In this document: positions 62,180-64,000 of the stretch, in pieces | How positions within the stretch are numbered: the first letter of the stretch is position 1 | How the letters are laid out: the number at the start of each line of letters is the position of its first letter | NCBI GenBank assembly: GCA_026386795.1 | Contig: JAPLMU010000138.1 | Coordinates: 1-64,000 of the forward strand | Length of the DNA: 64,000 bases | Direction of reading: 5' to 3' | Source: Planctomycetota bacterium | GTDB taxonomy: Bacteria > Planctomycetota > Phycisphaerae > Phycisphaerales > SM1A02 | The notes under the pieces: generated by a model | Databases searched by the model: none | Told to the model about the DNA's origin: nothing | Seen by the model: the letters and a program-made list of their open reading frames with translations, nothing else | Made by a program: the position numbers and the translations under genes

Positions 62180-64000
62180 CGCGCGGCCTTCGCTGCGGGG
62201 GCGGGCGACGGCGCGGGACGATCGGTGCCGCGTTCAATGGGAGCAGGCACCCCTGCCGAAATGCCAGGCGCCCCAGATCGCTGCAAGTCGTACACCGCGG
62301 CGGGTTCCGCGGCATGATTCGCCGCCGCATCACGGGCTCGGGCCAGATTCACGGCGCGGTCACGCGCGTTGTCATCCGGGCGATAGCGCTCGTACGCGGT
62401 ACGCGCCTCAGCCGCACGTTCAGTGTCGCCGCTTGCTTCGAACGCCTGCATGCGGATGTACCACGATTGAAATCGCTGCGAGTCAAGTGCAAGTGCTCGA
62501 TCAGTCAGAGCGATCGCTTCCGCATACAGCGCAGCGCGCCGACTGGCATCGCTCGGCTCGCGCAACTGACGAGCGCGCTCAAGGCATGCACTCGCCGAGT
62601 CTGTGAGCACACGATCATCACGCGAGAAATCAAAGCCGCGCGCGTGCGCCTCGGTGAACGCCGTTGCGGAGACTGTGCGGAATCCTTCGATGGCGCGGTC
62701 GTACTGACCCTGCTGCATATCAACGACGGCACTCCAATAAGCAACCGACCACGGCAACTCACCCGGGTGTTTCTCTGCCGCGGTCCGCAGGTATGAAGCC
62801 GCTTCGTCAAGTCGGCCATCGCGCAAGGCGACGCGCGCCCTGCCGAGCCAACCTTCCACGTGCCCCGCCGCTGCTACTTCTGCGAAGGCCTCATCCGCTT
62901 GCGCCCACTGCCCCTTTCCGGCCGCGCGGTCTGCCACACGAAAGCGCGCAATTCCAGCATCAAACCAGCGTTCCCAAGCAGGAATCGGCGGAGAGGCTGC
63001 GGGAGCGGCCGGCATGACGGGCGCAGCGACCGCCGACACCGCGCCGACGGAATCAAAAACAACTCGATCCGTTGCGAGCGTCATGACCGGCAGATTGTTG
63101 CTGAAGTCGGCGCCGTAAACATAGCGCATGTACTTCGTATCAAACTTTCGATAGCGAACGGCGGCATCAACCGTGATTGGACCGCGCACATCCGCAGGCA
63201 CCGTGAATGCATAGCGCGTGAGGTCTGCGGCTCCAGGTGGAATCTGCTGGTTGTAGAGCGGCACAAAAATATCCTGCGGGTTGCGGCGGTCAATGCGATT
63301 GCCATCACGGTCAAGCATGTAGACGTTAAAGAACTTGCTCCACGGATCCACACTGTTGCCACCGTCGCCCGCGTTGCTTCCACTACCACTCATCGCGCCA
63401 GAGCGAGCAATCACTCGATCGCCCGCGCACACCGTGACATCAAGCCATATTTCGTTGCTGTCCACTGTTCCTTGCGTGTACTCATGGCCGAGCGCGCCGA
63501 GCGTACGCACGATCACTTCCAACAGGTAGCGTTTACCGGCAAGCAGTGACGGCGCGGAATCACCAAGAAGCGGCGTGATCGCCCCGTCAGGGTTTCCATC
63601 AGCACGCAACGCAAAGATGTCCAGACGCAACACGCCGCGATTGAATGCCTCGGTGGTCGCCCGAGCGCCCTCCGGATCCGGAAGACCGCTCAGCGCGGGA
63701 GTTGCGGTATTTGCACCTACAAACAGGTGATCTCGCAAGCGCAACTCTCCGTCGGGGCCGCGCGGCTTGGCGCCGAGATCCGTGCTTGCCACTTCGGGCA
63801 TATGACAGCCGTTGCAGTTGGCGGCGGGCTCCTTGGGCCAGTACCAACCTTGAACACCGTGACCGCTGCGATTCGAAAGCCGCCACGAGTCATAGTGATT
63901 CTGCCCCGGCATCCACTTGTAGTCATTCAGCTCCTCTGGCAGGAACACTTTGTGACAGGTGCTACAAAATTCTGCGCTGCGATGCACCGAAGGCTTGAGA
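62176..64000 (-). CDS. Multihaem c-type cytochrome/TPR protein, N-terminal part beyond the window
   Basis: At least 608 residues; the frame stays open to base 64000, so the N-terminus is missing. Two c-type haem sites are visible: 'CSTCH' and 'CNGCH' followed by 'MPEVAS'. A beta-rich middle follows ('VRTLGALGHEYTQGTVDSNE' resembles cytochrome c554-like proteins), then four to five TPR units from about residue 380 of the visible part, and an Ala/Pro-rich end. It is coupled by a 4-base overlap to the CRTAC1-type gene. Probably a periplasmic electron carrier and scaffold; redox partner unknown. Confidence 0.8.
   Translation of the reverse strand, partial: LKPSVHRSAEFCSTCHKVFLPEELNDYKWMPGQNHYDSWRLSNRSGHGVQGWYWPKEPAANCNGCHMPEVASTDLGAKPRGPDGELRLRDHLFVGANTATPALSGLPDPEGARATTEAFNRGVLRLDIFALRADGNPDGAITPLLGDSAPSLLAGKRYLLEVIVRTLGALGHEYTQGTVDSNEIWLDVTVCAGDRVIARSGAMSGSGSNAGDGGNSVDPWSKFFNVYMLDRDGNRIDRRNPQDIFVPLYNQQIPPGAADLTRYAFTVPADVRGPITVDAAVRYRKFDTKYMRYVYGADFSNNLPVMTLATDRVVFDSVGAVSAVAAPVMPAAPAASPPIPAWERWFDAGIARFRVADRAAGKGQWAQADEAFAEVAAAGHVEGWLGRARVALRDGRLDEAASYLRTAAEKHPGELPWSVAYWSAVVDMQQGQYDRAIEGFRTVSATAFTEAHARGFDFSRDDRVLTDSASACLERARQLREPSDASRRAALYAEAIALTDRALALDSQRFQSWYIRMQAFEASGDTERAAEARTAYERYRPDDNARDRAVNLARARDAAANHAAEPAAVYDLQRSGAPGISAGVPAPIERGTDRPAPSPAPAAKAAR

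Overview
The window reads as chromosomal DNA of a Gram-negative, flagellated planctomycete, most likely of the Phycisphaerae type. This is inferred, not proven. Pointers are the repeated C-terminal 'NGADLG..L..WG' calcium-loop cassettes on secreted proteins, FG-GAP/CRTAC1 proteins paired with TPR proteins, an anti-sigma protein with a planctomycete prepilin-like 'H..G.N.LF.DG' element, outer-membrane genes (lptE, lptF, lptG), peptidoglycan genes (murC, murB, ddl) and a hopanoid gene (hpnH). Genes are dense, and many overlap by 1 to 8 bases as ATGA, GTGA or TAATG junctions. No rRNA, tRNA, IS element or CRISPR array was seen.

Layout. 1-1155: the end of an antiquitin-type aldehyde dehydrogenase and a CoA-transferase B subunit, then palindromes and a strong terminator. 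1156-10073 (minus): a flagellar export operon fliO-fliP-fliQ-fliR-flhB-flhA-flhF-flhG followed by a FliA-type sigma factor. FlhB stops just before its usual NPTH self-cleavage site. The sigma-factor leader carries what looks like a textbook CsrA hairpin, and csrA itself lies with fliW at 37.3-38.1 kb. 10166-16405: lipid kinase, a TPR/BamD-like protein, lptE, ftsH and a UvrC lacking its helix-hairpin-helix end. 16516-19152 (plus): Cys-rich lipoprotein, pyrC, an acyl carrier protein and a FabZ-like dehydratase.

19160-28797 (minus) is the most striking region. Seven translationally coupled genes encode a methyltransferase/ABC-ATPase fusion, an LpxL-type acyltransferase, an ABC-2 permease, a ketosynthase/chain-length-factor fusion, a chorismatase-like enzyme, a flavin halogenase-like enzyme and an AMP-ligase/methyltransferase fusion. 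With the convergent ACP and dehydratase this resembles an aryl-polyene or xanthomonadin-type pigment pathway: chorismate to hydroxybenzoate, activation onto ACP, chain extension, methylation and perhaps halogenation, attachment to a lipid, and export. No ketoreductase, thioesterase or MMPL/LolA gene was seen here, so the pathway is incomplete in the window or differs from the known ones.

28924-34207: a small lipoprotein, a class III aminotransferase, a GT2 glycosyltransferase, and an hpnH-DUF2141-plsC operon (hopanoid/lipid modification). 34343-37148: an ECF sigma/anti-sigma pair, then rpmI and rplT. 37327-44263: csrA, fliW, a GT39-like membrane protein, a PPIC isomerase, lptG and lptF. 44283-53103: an NtrC-type regulator, the murC-murB-ddl-ftsQ-like group, a membrane protein, greA and cls. 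53133-64000: two TPR/CRTAC1-type systems on the minus strand flank a di-haem oxidoreductase and a large VCBS protein that share a C-terminal cassette; the last gene, a c-type cytochrome/TPR protein, runs off the right edge.
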